Of a stretch of DNA of 22,315 nucleotides, positions 1 to 7,463 are shown piece after piece. Where the stretch lies: contig CAZDZY010000048.1 in the NCBI GenBank assembly GCA_964510055.1, positions 1 through 22,315 on the forward strand, written 5' to 3'. Below the pieces are notes generated by a model. The model was not told where the DNA came from, ran no database searches, and saw nothing but the letters and a program-made list of their open reading frames with translations. The stretch is from DTFZ01 sp964510055 (lineage in GTDB: Bacteria > Bacillota > Clostridia > Christensenellales > SZUA-584). The position numbers were made by a program, and so were the translations under genes. Every line of letters begins with the position of its first letter. The first letter of the stretch is position 1.

Positions 1-1
1 A

Positions 2-157
2 CGTAAGAAGAAGTGGCTCAGATGGTTACTGCGCTTCGGCATGGGAACGCAGCGGAAGATATTCACGCGACAGCCTGATCAGGCGCAGATTGAGACTGCG
101 CTGCGCGGGCTTACAAAGCTTATAGGAATAATGGACAGGGAAACAAAGCCGTTATAA
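2..157 (+). CDS. C-terminal fragment of an unrecognised protein
   Basis: The open frame entering from the left edge ends at a TAA at 155-157 and gives about 51 residues. The fragment is basic near its start (RKKKWLRWLL) and ends in TKLIGIMDRETKPL. The codon use looks like that of the core genes further on. I do not recognise the family, and there is too little sequence to assign a function. No clear terminator follows; the next 80 bases lead into a repeat element. Confidence 0.55.
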   Translation, partial: RKKKWLRWLLRFGMGTQRKIFTRQPDQAQIETALRGLTKLIGIMDRETKPL

Positions 158-239
158 AATACCCGACAGCAGTTTTAAATTTGTCTTGTTCTCCTAAAGG
201 TAACTGTGATCCCAAAATATATTTTATACAATAAGACTA

Positions 240-515
240 AAGCCTTCACCTTGAGGGGAAGGTGGCACGGAGTGCCGGATGAGGTGTTACTCACTTGTAA
301 GGAATATAAAACTAATGATTTCAGACCATACGTTATCAAACTGTGTATTTATAACTACATTGGAATATTACTTACCTTTGGGACTAAATCCGTAAAAACA
401 TTCACCCCGAATTGTACAACTCGTTCATTTGCTTAGCTTGCTAATCTTGCTGTACCATTCAAAGACACCTCATCAGTCTCGCTGCGCTCGCCAGCTTCCC
501 CTCAAGGTGAAGCCT
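240..515. mobile_element. Internally deleted MITE-like element (copy 1) with DUF559 gene remnants
   Basis: The left end (240-286) carries AAAGCCTTCACCTTGAGG, a small hairpin (GGCAC at 264-268, GTGCC at 272-276) and then GATGAGGTG. The right end (about 467-515) is the inverse: CACCTCATCAG, a GCTGCG-rich stem, then CTTCCCCTCAAGGTGAAG. The ends form an inverted repeat of about 17 bases around CTTCACCTTGAGGGGAAG. The interior matches the two ends of the neighbouring DUF559 gene but lacks its middle. This is the structure of a non-autonomous, internally deleted derivative. Mobility is inferred; no target-site duplication is obvious. Confidence 0.6.
287..428 (-). pseudogene. DUF559 nuclease gene remnant, middle deleted
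   Basis: Read on the minus strand, an ATG at 428 starts MNELYNSG and then stops. This corresponds to MNEPHNPKL of the intact gene at 558-917. In another frame the stretch from about 367 down to 290 reads YSNVVINTQF followed by DNVWSEIISFIF, then TAA at 289-287. This aligns with YSNADVNKQF and ESVCSDIYNFIF at the end of the intact gene. About 80 internal codons, including the whole nuclease core, are missing. It cannot make a working protein. Confidence 0.65.
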
Positions 516-539
516 TTATTCCTATCCATGTCTGTGATG

Positions 540-1010
540 TCCACCGCGAATGAGGTGTCACTTGCCTCTATCAAATATAAAATTATAAATATCAGAACAT
601 ACGCTTTCAAACTGTTTATTTACGTCTGCATTTGAATACCGTTTAACACTAAGTCCAAGTCCATGAAGGTAATCATCCCGGACTTTGTCTGCTTCAATAC
701 CTGAAGCTTCAAAATGCTGCGAACCGTCAAGTTCTATGACCAGTTTCGCAGAGGCGCAATAGAAGTCAACGATGTACTTGCCGAATACCTTTTGTCGCTT
801 AACAGGAACAGACAAATCCTTTAAAAAATCATACCACAGATGCCGCTCCTCTTTGGTCATTTCCCTTCGAAGTCTTCGGGCATTTCCGGTCAGTTTAGGA
901 TTGTGCGGTTCGTTCATCTACTGCACCTCATAAGTTTTGCTGTGCTACGCAAAGACACTTCATCAGTCTCGCTGCGCTCGTCTCCGGCTCCCCTTGAGGT
1001 GAAGCCTTTG
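540..1010. mobile_element. Longer element (copy 2) carrying an intact DUF559 nuclease gene
   Basis: The right end (958-1010) has ACTTCATCAGTCTCGCTGCG, then CTCCCCTTGAGGTGAAGCC, nearly matching the right end of copy 1. The bases just outside the gene start are also shared (GCTGT and CAAAGACAC at 937-958 versus 448-468). The left end keeps only the inner ATGAGGTG motif (559-566). The outer CTTCACCTTGAGG arm is missing or diverged, so the unit may be truncated on that side. The element contains one gene, which fills nearly all the space between the two inner GATGAGGTG-like motifs. Confidence 0.5.
558..917 (-). CDS. DUF559 domain endonuclease-like protein
   Basis: The 119-residue product is a full-length member of the DUF559 family (restriction-endonuclease fold, related to very-short-patch-repair nucleases). 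The core is visible: a helical start (residues 13-33, LRREMTKEERHLW), RQKVFGKYIVDFYC (41-54) with D51, IELDGSQH (61-68) with E62, D64 and H68 as likely metal-site residues, then the basic end GLSVKRYSNADV. The start is ATG at 917, preceded by GAGGTG on the minus strand at a good distance. The gene sits inside a repeat element beside a deleted copy of itself. Its biological role is unknown; DUF559 proteins have been suspected of DNA repair or DNA mobility functions. Confidence 0.85.
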   Translation of the reverse strand: MNEPHNPKLTGNARRLRREMTKEERHLWYDFLKDLSVPVKRQKVFGKYIVDFYCASAKLVIELDGSQHFEASGIEADKVRDDYLHGLGLSVKRYSNADVNKQFESVCSDIYNFIFDRGK

Positions 1011-1147
1011 AATGCTTATTTATTATCATCAACATATAGGGTTTTATTATTTGAAAATCCGGCAAGGTAATCAAGGCTCACATCATTATACTTCTCAAAC
1101 GATGTATATCAAAGTTTATTTTTTGGTTATAAAGTTATATTTTCCTG

Positions 1148-1176
1148 TTGACATATATAGATAATCGATATATCAT
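1148..1176 (+). promoter_or_regulatory. Sigma-A promoter of the padR operon
   Basis: TTGACA (1148-1153) and TATCAT (1171-1176) are separated by exactly 17 bases. The first of two operator-like palindromes fills the spacer, so a bound repressor would block RNA polymerase. Confidence 0.75.
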
Positions 1177-1197
1177 ATATATAGATCATCTATATAT
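1153..1197. promoter_or_regulatory. Two tandem PadR-type operators
   Basis: Site 2 (1177-1197) is a perfect palindrome with arms ATATATAGAT and ATCTATATAT around a single central base. Site 1 (1153-1173) has the same arms with one mismatch (ATCGATATAT). The centres are 24 bases apart. Site 1 lies between the -35 and -10 boxes. Site 2 lies between the -10 box and the ribosome binding site (CGGAGG, 1198-1203). The position immediately before padR strongly suggests autorepression. Confidence 0.7.
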
Positions 1198-1209
1198 CGG
1201 AGGTTCTAT

Positions 1210-1557
1210 ATGGCTGCAGATAAAGGTCTATTGGCGGGAAATACGACTATGCTGATACTGAAACTTATCGAGGATAAAGATATGTACGGGTATCAGATGA
1301 TCGACGAGCTCTCCAAAAAGTCCGACAACACGTTCAATCTGAAAGCCGGAACGCTGTATCCTATACTGCACAACCTCGAGCGCGACGGCGTAGTGAGCTC
1401 GTACGACGATAACGCGGACAGCGAAAGAATAAGGAAATATTATCACCTCACCAATAAAGGGAAAAAGCTGCTGAAAGAAAAGCAAACGGAATGGGCGTCT
1501 TATTCGAAAGCGGTCGAAAAAGTGCTGTGCGGAGGTGTAAGCTATGCAGCCGTTTGA
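1210..1557 (+). CDS. PadR family transcriptional regulator
   Basis: The 115-residue winged-helix repressor belongs to the short PadR class. Family motifs seen are YGYQ (26-29), GTLYPILHNLE (47-57) and the wing with RKYYHLT (75-81). PadR proteins bind palindromic operators as dimers, usually repressing their own gene and an adjacent membrane protein gene. Two matching palindromes sit in the promoter. The gene ends 14 bases inside the next one, so the two are translationally coupled. The inducing ligand is unknown; PadR members sense phenolics, drugs or cell-envelope stress in other systems. Confidence 0.92.
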   Translation: MAADKGLLAGNTTMLILKLIEDKDMYGYQMIDELSKKSDNTFNLKAGTLYPILHNLERDGVVSSYDDNADSERIRKYYHLTNKGKKLLKEKQTEWASYSKAVEKVLCGGVSYAAV

Positions 1558-2899
1558 AAAGATAAAGGAATACTCGAAATCTGTCTGCGATCAGATAAGA
1601 TGGAAAAAAGCCCACTTCGTTATTACTGAAGAGATCGAAAACCACCTTACGGACCAAAGGGATGCTTATATCGCCGATGGCGCTGATGAAGCCGCTGCCA
1701 CCGATAACGCCATAGCCCAGATGGGCGACCCCGTTATTGTAGGAGCACAGCTTGACCGCACGCACCGCCCGAAACCGCAATGGGGCATGTTGATTTTAAC
1801 GGCAGTGCTTTTATTCATCGGCTTTTTTATAAGGATATTTATTATCAATAATAACACCGGGCAGTGGCTCGCGCCGTCGCTTATCTCTGCCGCTGCCGGT
1901 TTTGCGGCCATGCTGGCGGTTTACTTTGCGGACTTCTCCATTATCGGGAAATATCCGAAAACGATATACTTCGCCATGCTTGCTTTATCCGTTGCCTCGC
2001 TTTTTGTCTCGCCGGTAATCAACGGCGTCTCGTTTTATACAGCTTTTCTGCCGCTTCTGTTTCCGCTCGGCTTTGCCGCGATCGTCTACGCCGCAAGAAA
2101 CAAAGGCTACTGGGGAATAATCCTCTGCGGCTTTGCCTTTTTTGTTCCGTTATGCGGTATCCTTTTCATACCGTCGTCTTCGTGCTTTTTACTATTCGCT
2201 GTCTCGGGTTTCGTCATTTTATGCACAGCCATTTCAAAGGGATGGTTCGGCGTAAAAAAACTGGGCGGATACCTGCTTGTTTTAGTTCCGGTAGTTATTA
2301 CCCTCTTGTTGGCAGCGGCATATATATTTCAAGCTGACTATAGATTGGAGAGGATCAAGGCCGCCTTTGATCCGTCGGCAGACCCAACGGGGGCTGGCTT
2401 TATCGGTTCTCAGACTAGGTTGCTGCTTGGCGCGTCAAAATTCTTCGGGCATGGTGATATATCCGCCGCAATGCATTGGCATGGCAACGATACCGATTAT
2501 CTCTTAACATATTTGATTTATAATTTTGACTGGATAGCTTTTATTATCGTTATGGGCCTGCTGCTGTTCTTCATTGTTAAAAGCTTTATGCTCTGCTTCA
2601 AACAGAAAAGCAACCTTGCCCTTTTCGTGTCGCTTTCGGTAATGATCACATTCTCCCTGCAGGCAGCCGGTTATGTTATAACGAATCTTGGCTTGCAATT
2701 GACAGCCCCGATATCTTTACCGCTCGTTTCACAAGGTAATACCGCGACCTTTATAAACCTGATACTGATAGGCGTCATGCTGTCTGTTTTCAGGACGGGG
2801 GATATCGTAAGGGACAGGAGCTTGGGTAAAGCCCGAAACAGAAGTATTATTTCATTCAGCGGCAGGAAGCTGATCATTTCTTTAGGCAATAAAAAATAG
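1544..2899 (+). CDS. SEDS (FtsW/RodA/SpoVE-like) protein with N-terminal permease-prefix domain
   Basis: The 451-residue protein has two parts. Residues 1-75 form a soluble helical permease-prefix/HAAS-like domain (EEIENHLTDQRDAY, then AIAQMGDP), typical of membrane proteins paired with PadR regulators. Residues 83-420 contain about ten membrane helices with SEDS signatures: ADP and G.GF at 279-286, TDY with D318 in the place of the catalytic aspartate of RodA/FtsW, and SLPLVSQGN (391-399) for the usual LPFISYGG. SEDS proteins polymerise peptidoglycan glycan strands from lipid II, normally with a class B PBP. No PBP gene is nearby. The ribosome binding site GGAGG lies inside the end of padR. 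Polymerase activity is inferred from the retained aspartate. Confidence 0.85.
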   Translation: MQPFEKIKEYSKSVCDQIRWKKAHFVITEEIENHLTDQRDAYIADGADEAAATDNAIAQMGDPVIVGAQLDRTHRPKPQWGMLILTAVLLFIGFFIRIFIINNNTGQWLAPSLISAAAGFAAMLAVYFADFSIIGKYPKTIYFAMLALSVASLFVSPVINGVSFYTAFLPLLFPLGFAAIVYAARNKGYWGIILCGFAFFVPLCGILFIPSSSCFLLFAVSGFVILCTAISKGWFGVKKLGGYLLVLVPVVITLLLAAAYIFQADYRLERIKAAFDPSADPTGAGFIGSQTRLLLGASKFFGHGDISAAMHWHGNDTDYLLTYLIYNFDWIAFIIVMGLLLFFIVKSFMLCFKQKSNLALFVSLSVMITFSLQAAGYVITNLGLQLTAPISLPLVSQGNTATFINLILIGVMLSVFRTGDIVRDRSLGKARNRSIISFSGRKLIISLGNKK

Positions 2900-2968
2900 A
2901 CATTAATGTACTAAATGCCCGTGCCTGCGATGGATACCACGTTCATGCAGGCGCAAGAGCCGGATATT

Positions 2969-2998
2969 GCCCGCCATATAAATGCGCGGGCTGTTTTT
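2969..2998 (+). terminator. Rho-independent terminator after the padR-SEDS operon
   Basis: GCCCGC (2969-2974) pairs with GCGGGC (2986-2991), followed by TGTTTTTA. A second inverted pair lies just upstream (GCCTGC at 2923-2928, GCAGGC at 2947-2952). Confidence 0.7.
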
Positions 2999-3020
2999 AT
3001 TGTACTTTCCGATAAAAACA

Positions 3021-3049
3021 TTGTCATATCGGGCGGGAGCATATAAAAT
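3021..3049 (+). promoter_or_regulatory. Promoter of the YdcF-like gene, possibly giving a leaderless transcript
   Basis: TTGTCA (3021-3026) and TAAAAT (3044-3049) have a 17-base spacer. The ATG at 3056 begins only 6 bases after the -10 box, about where transcription should start. The nearest purine-rich stretch (GCGGGAG, 3033-3039) is too far upstream to act as a ribosome binding site. Confidence 0.5.
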
Positions 3050-3055
3050 AGCCTT

Positions 3056-3829
3056 ATGCTTAAAAAGATATTTTATATGGTTGTTTTGGTTTTGGGGATC
3101 GTCGGGCTCACGGCCACAGGCATAGCGATATGCGTATCCACCGGCATAAGTATCGGCACGCTTATCCCCGGGTGCGCGGGCGTCGTTTTTATTACTTACG
3201 CGCTCATAAAACTGCTTCGCCCAGGGCACATAATAAAAATAAAGGTTTTAAGGATAATAGTAACAATAATTATAGTGCTGGGCGTGATTTCGTTCGCGTT
3301 TATAGAAACTCTCATCATCGCATCTGCGGGCAGCCATCTGCCGGAAGAGGAAGTCAGTTTCGTGATAGTACCGGGATGCGGCATATTCCCCGACGGGAAG
3401 CTGACGCTGACGCTTATGAACAGGCTGGACGCAGCATACGATTATCTGGTGGAGCACGAAAACACCGTCTGCATCGTATCGGGCGGGCAGGGGAAGAACG
3501 AGCCGGTTACCGAAGCGTCGGCCATGAAAGATTACCTCGTATCCAAAGGAGTGGACCCTTCGAGGATAGCGGAAGAGCCTGATTCGTACGACACTAAAGA
3601 AAACATGGCGAACAGCGCCGCTGTCATGAAAACGATGTACCCGGATAAAGAGATGACCGCAGTAATAGCCACAAGCGGGTTCCACATATTCCGCTCGGTG
3701 AAGCTCGCGGAAAACAGCGGCATAAAGGCTTACGGCATACCCGCGCCTACGCCGTGGTATATAGCAATAAACGATTATATGCGCGAGTATATAGGCATCA
3801 TAAAGCTGTACGTACTGGATCTTAATTAG
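3056..3829 (+). CDS. YdcF/SanA family (DUF218) membrane protein
   Basis: The 257-residue protein has two or three membrane helices (about 5-27, 32-53, 65-90) followed by a DUF218 domain (100-250). Family motifs are VPGCGI (105-110), VSGGQG with following acidic residues (141-152), the DTKEN segment (179-183) and SGFHIFRS (207-214, where relatives usually have S-D/x-FH). Members are linked to envelope maintenance (ElyC, SanA), but the reaction is not established. The gene is flanked by a terminator upstream and the argS promoter downstream, so it is probably a single transcript. No good ribosome binding site is seen. The start was chosen because the promoter -10 box lies 6 bases before it. Confidence 0.85.
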   Translation: MLKKIFYMVVLVLGIVGLTATGIAICVSTGISIGTLIPGCAGVVFITYALIKLLRPGHIIKIKVLRIIVTIIIVLGVISFAFIETLIIASAGSHLPEEEVSFVIVPGCGIFPDGKLTLTLMNRLDAAYDYLVEHENTVCIVSGGQGKNEPVTEASAMKDYLVSKGVDPSRIAEEPDSYDTKENMANSAAVMKTMYPDKEMTAVIATSGFHIFRSVKLAENSGIKAYGIPAPTPWYIAINDYMREYIGIIKLYVLDLN

Positions 3830-3838
3830 CCGGCAGCG

Positions 3839-3867
3839 TTGATTTGGCCGATTGCCTGTGATATATT
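3839..3867 (+). promoter_or_regulatory. Promoter of argS-serS
   Basis: TTGATT (3839-3844) and TATATT (3862-3867) are 17 bases apart. The leader is only about 20 bases and has GAGG at 3882-3885 as ribosome binding site. It is too short for a T-box riboswitch. Confidence 0.6.
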
Positions 3868-3891
3868 CTTCATTAACAAACGAGGTAACCG

Positions 3892-5627
3892 ATGGACTAT
3901 AAAAATGAGATCTCAAAATTAATAGCTGCAGCCGCGGGTATGCCAGCAGAAGAAATTTACCCTCTTATCGAGGCGCCCGAAGCATCGAGGGGAGACTACG
4001 CCTTTCCCTGCTTCAAGCTGGCAAAAGAGCTCAAAAAATCTCCCGCTGTAATAGCGCAGGAGCTCTGCGGAAAGCTTTCGCTTCCTTCGTTTGTTTCAAA
4101 AACCGAAGTTGCCGGGGCTTATATCAATTTCTTTGTTGACAGGCAGTCGTTCATAAAGGATACGCTCCTCGAAGTGAGCGGAAAGGGCGAAGCTTTCGGA
4201 AGCGCCGATATCGGCCTCGGGCGGACCGTGTGCATAGATTATTCTTCTATAAACATAGCCAAGCCTTTTCATATAGGCCACCTGTCTACCACCGTAATAG
4301 GCAACTCGCTCGGCAAGATATATAAGTTTTTAGGGTACAAGCCCGTGGGAATAAACCATTTGGGCGACTGGGGCACCCAGTTTGGCAAGCTCATAGCGGC
4401 ATATAAAAAATGGGGCAGCGACGAAGCTATAAACAAAGACTCTATAAACGAGATGCTCGAACTGTACGTAAAGTTCCACACCGAAGCGGAGAAGGACGAG
4501 AGCCTCAACGACGAGGGGCGCGCGTGGTTCAAGAAAATAGAAGACGGGGACGAAGAAGCGCTCCGCATATTCAATTGGTTCAAGGAGTTAACACTCAAAG
4601 AAGTAAAAGTTATATATGACATGCTGGGCGTCGAATTCGACAGCTACGCGGGCGAAAGCTTCTACAACGACAAGATGCAGCCGGTGGTGGACGAACTCAA
4701 AGCGAAAGACCTGCTTGAGTTTTCAGACGGCGCGTATGTAGTACGGCTCGACAAGTTCGACCTCCCCCCCTGCATTATACTCAAATCGGACGGGGCGACG
4801 CTGTACGCCACGCGCGACCTTGCGGCGGCGTTTTACCGCAAAAAAACGTACGATTTTGATAAATGCCTATATGTGGTCCCGGGCAGCAGAATGGATTGGA
4901 ATGCTCGCTTNNNNNNNNNNCGTACCAGCAGAATCTTCACTTCAAGCAGCTTTTTAAAGTAATAGAGCTGATGGGGCACGAGTGGGCGAAAGACTTAGAG
5001 CACGTCGCGTTCGGAATGGTCTCGCTCGAAGACGGCACGCTCTCTACAAGAAAAGGCAAAGTCGTGTTTTTAAAGGACGTGCTCGATAAAGCGGTTGAAA
5101 AGACACTCTCCATTATAGAAGAGAAATCGCCCGGGCTCGAGAACAAAGAGGAAGCGGCGAAGATAGTAGGCGTGGGAGCCGTGGTTTTCGACACTCTCTC
5201 GGCGGCGCGCATAAAGGATATAACGTTCTCGTTCGACCGCGTGCTGAATTTCGACGGGGAGACCGGCCCGTATGTGCAGTATACCCATGCCCGGTGCTGC
5301 AGCCTGCTGCGCCGCGCCGGGTTCGACTACACGGCGGAAAGTAAAGATTTCTCCGCGCTCGATAACGAAGAGGCGTTTGCCGCGGCAAAGCTGCTCTATT
5401 CGTTCCCCGAGACCGTATTGCGCGCGTGCGGGAAAAACGAGCCGTATATAATAACAAAGCATATAACCGAGCTTGCCAAAGCTATGAACAAATATTACTA
5501 TGAACACAGGATAATAACCGAAGACCTGCCGGGGAGCGCGGCAAGGCTGATGCTCGCGGAATGCGTAAAGACTGTCATTAAGACGGGGCTCTCGCTTATA
5601 GGAGTGGGCGCACCCGAGAGGATGTAG
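3892..5627 (+). CDS. argS: Arginyl-tRNA synthetase, interrupted by an assembly gap
   Basis: A class I synthetase that charges tRNA-Arg. The first part runs from 3892 to about 4878 (329 codons): arginyl-specific N-terminal domain (1-100), HIGH motif in FHIGHLSTTV (126-135) and GDWGTQFGKLI. The second part runs from 4923 to 5627: QQNLHFKQLFKVIELMG, the KMSKS equivalent STRKGKVVFL, and the C-terminal anticodon-binding helical domain (GPYVQYTHARC onwards). Joined, they give about 565 residues, the normal family length, so little or nothing is missing. The frame change between halves coincides with 10 Ns and about 32 bases that do not fit the protein. I treat the gene as intact in the organism. 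serS follows after 12 bases. Confidence 0.93.
4911..4920. other. Scaffold gap (10 Ns) inside argS
   Basis: Ten Ns join two contigs. From 4879 to 4910 the left flank does not encode ArgS sequence, whereas 4921 onwards does (AYQQNLHF-like). CAGCAGAAT occurs on both sides (4884-4892 and 4926-4934), as expected if contig ends overlap or were mis-extended. The true distance is probably shorter than drawn. Confidence 0.9.
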
Positions 5628-5639
5628 GAAGGCAAAAAC

Positions 5640-6899
5640 ATGCTGGATATCAAAAGGATAAGGACAAGCCCCGATGAAGTAAGGGAAGGGCTTAATAAAC
5701 GGGGAGTTACAGGCGCAGTAGAAGAGATACTCGGGCTCGACGAGAAGCGCAGGAAGCTCATAGCCGAAAACGAGGCGATGAAGGCACGCCGCAACGAGGT
5801 TTCAAAATCTATCCCGCAGCGCAAAAAAGCGGGAGAAGACGTTGAGCCGCTGTTTGCGGAAATGAAGCTCGTTGCCGAGCAGATAAAAGCCGCCGATACT
5901 GAGCTTGCCGAAATAGAAGCGCGTATTGACAACATACTTCTGACTACCCCCAACGTTCCGCTGCCCGAAGTGCCCTTGGGCGAGAGCGACGCCGACAACG
6001 CAGAGGTCAAAAGATGGGGCGAGCCGCGCAAGTTCGATTTTGCCCCTAAGGCGCACTGGGATATCGGCACCGCGCTCGGCATACTCGATTTCGAGACCGC
6101 AGCGAAAGTAACGGGCGCGAGGTTCACGTTCTACAAAGGCCTTGGAAGCAGGCTGGAGCGTTCGCTCATAAGCTTCATGATAGACACGCATACCCTCGAA
6201 GGCCCGTACACCGAAGTGTTCCCGCCTTTCATGGTGCACCGCAGTTCCATGATGGGGACCGGGCAGCTCCCCAAGTTTGAGGAAGACTCGTTTAAAGTAA
6301 AAGATACGGAGTATTTTCTTGTGCCCACGGCAGAAGTGCCCGTTACGAATATGTACAGGGACAGCGTGATGGACAAGCTGCCCGTATACCATACGGCCTA
6401 CAGCGCCTGCTTCCGCTCGGAGGCGGGCAGCGCGGGCAGGGACACGCGCGGCCTCATCCGCCAGCACCAGTTCAACAAAGTCGAGCTCGTTAAGTTCACA
6501 AGGCCGGAAGATTCCGAGGCCGAGCACCAGAGCCTCGTAAAAGACGCCGAGAAAGTGCTGCAGAAATTAGGCCTCCCGTACCGTATAGTGATACTGTGCA
6601 CGAAAGATCTGGGGTTTACGTCAGCTAAAACATACGACCTCGAGGTATGGATGCCGAGCTACGGCAGGTATGTGGAAATATCGTCATGCTCTAATTTCCT
6701 CGACTTCCAGGCGAGGCGCGCGAATATCAAATACCGCGGCGGCGAGGGCAGGCTGGAATTCGTCCACACGCTCAACGGCAGCGGATTGGCCGTCGGGCGC
6801 ACTGTGGCGGCCATACTCGAAAATTACCAGCTTGGGGACGGAAGCGTCGAAGTGCCTCCCGCGCTTCGGGACTTTATGAAAACGGACATTATAAAGTAA
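5640..6899 (+). CDS. serS: Seryl-tRNA synthetase
   Basis: The 419-residue class II synthetase charges tRNA-Ser (and tRNA-Sec where present). The N-terminal tRNA-binding arm is a long coiled coil (about 27-105). The catalytic core shows TAEVP (230-234), motif 2 with FRSEAGSAGRDTRGL and RQHQF (258-278), and motif 3 LNGSGLAVGRTVAAILENYQ (378-397). The length is normal. GGAAGG just upstream of the ATG overlaps the argS stop region, so the two synthetases are co-transcribed. No T-box lies upstream. Confidence 0.97.
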   Translation: MLDIKRIRTSPDEVREGLNKRGVTGAVEEILGLDEKRRKLIAENEAMKARRNEVSKSIPQRKKAGEDVEPLFAEMKLVAEQIKAADTELAEIEARIDNILLTTPNVPLPEVPLGESDADNAEVKRWGEPRKFDFAPKAHWDIGTALGILDFETAAKVTGARFTFYKGLGSRLERSLISFMIDTHTLEGPYTEVFPPFMVHRSSMMGTGQLPKFEEDSFKVKDTEYFLVPTAEVPVTNMYRDSVMDKLPVYHTAYSACFRSEAGSAGRDTRGLIRQHQFNKVELVKFTRPEDSEAEHQSLVKDAEKVLQKLGLPYRIVILCTKDLGFTSAKTYDLEVWMPSYGRYVEISSCSNFLDFQARRANIKYRGGEGRLEFVHTLNGSGLAVGRTVAAILENYQLGDGSVEVPPALRDFMKTDIIK

Positions 6900-6942
6900 A
6901 AAATCAGTCAAAGAGTTTAAGCCAAATATCCGGAGGGTCAAA

Positions 6943-7395
6943 ATGGTCTGTAAAAACTGCGGATATATGAACCGCGACGGCGTTGAGTTCTGCAGGCATT
7001 GCGGTATCTCGCTGAAAGAAAAATCGCGGAGGACTATAAAGGTGCGGGCCTCCGCCCCAAAGCCCAGGCCGTCCGCCAAAGAAGCGAATATATTTGCCGA
7101 AGACGAAGATTTTTCTTTTACTCCGCGAAACAAAAAACCGCATAAAGCCCGGTATGGGGAGGAAGAGAGGATACAACGAGGCGGCGCAAACTATAAGGCG
7201 GCTACTGTTGCGATAGGCATATTCGTTATCGTCTGCGTTATCGCGTTTGGTATATTTGTGTTCGATATACCGATATTCCCCGGGGACGGCGGGAAAATAA
7301 AGATAGAGTCGATAACCGTTCCCACCGATATCCCTTCGCAGGAAACCGCCCCGGAATTTACGCCCGTACCGACAGTGGCCTCTTCACCCGCGTAA
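6943..7395 (+). CDS. Zinc-ribbon, single-pass membrane protein
   Basis: The 150-residue protein starts with a zinc ribbon: C3, C6, C17 and C20 in CKNCG and CRHCG. A basic, charged linker (25-82) follows, then one membrane helix (about 85-108, VAIGIFVIVCVIAFGIFV) and a Pro/Thr-rich tail (125-150) predicted outside the cell. A strong GGAGGG precedes the ATG. It lies 43 bases after serS and probably belongs to the same transcript. The function is unknown. The same plan (ribbon, helix, outer part) recurs in the leucine-rich repeat protein at 18445-20166. Confidence 0.8.
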   Translation: MVCKNCGYMNRDGVEFCRHCGISLKEKSRRTIKVRASAPKPRPSAKEANIFAEDEDFSFTPRNKKPHKARYGEEERIQRGGANYKAATVAIGIFVIVCVIAFGIFVFDIPIFPGDGGKIKIESITVPTDIPSQETAPEFTPVPTVASSPA

Positions 7396-7414
7396 GATCA
7401 TAGTTCCTTTTTAT

Positions 7415-7453
7415 AAAAAACCGCCCCTTTGAACAACTGTCAATAGGGGCGGC
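7415..7453 (-). terminator. Terminator between convergent genes, strongest for spoIIQ
   Basis: CCGCCCC (7421-7427) pairs with GGGGCGG (7446-7452). On the minus strand the stem is followed by TTTTTT (A-run 7415-7420), a good terminator for spoIIQ. On the plus strand the T-run is weak (CCTTTG). Confidence 0.75.
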
Positions 7454-7463
7454 CTTTGCCAGG

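Noticed and set aside
206..635. Two short plus-strand open frames (76 and 68 codons)
   Set aside because: They run through the repeat ends and the DUF559 remnant on the opposite strand, and have no ribosome binding site or family resemblance.
840..1070. Plus-strand 76-codon frame over the DUF559 start
   Set aside because: It is antisense to the intact nuclease gene and extends into the repeat end; no coding evidence.
3830..3891. T-box riboswitch upstream of argS
   Set aside because: The whole gap is only 62 bases and no specifier or antiterminator structure is seen.
3248..3916. Long minus-strand frame opposite the YdcF-like gene
   Set aside because: It is a mirror of the real gene's codon pattern; the plus-strand product matches DUF218 throughout.
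5802..6527. Long minus-strand frame opposite serS
   Set aside because: It is a shadow of a well-conserved synthetase gene.
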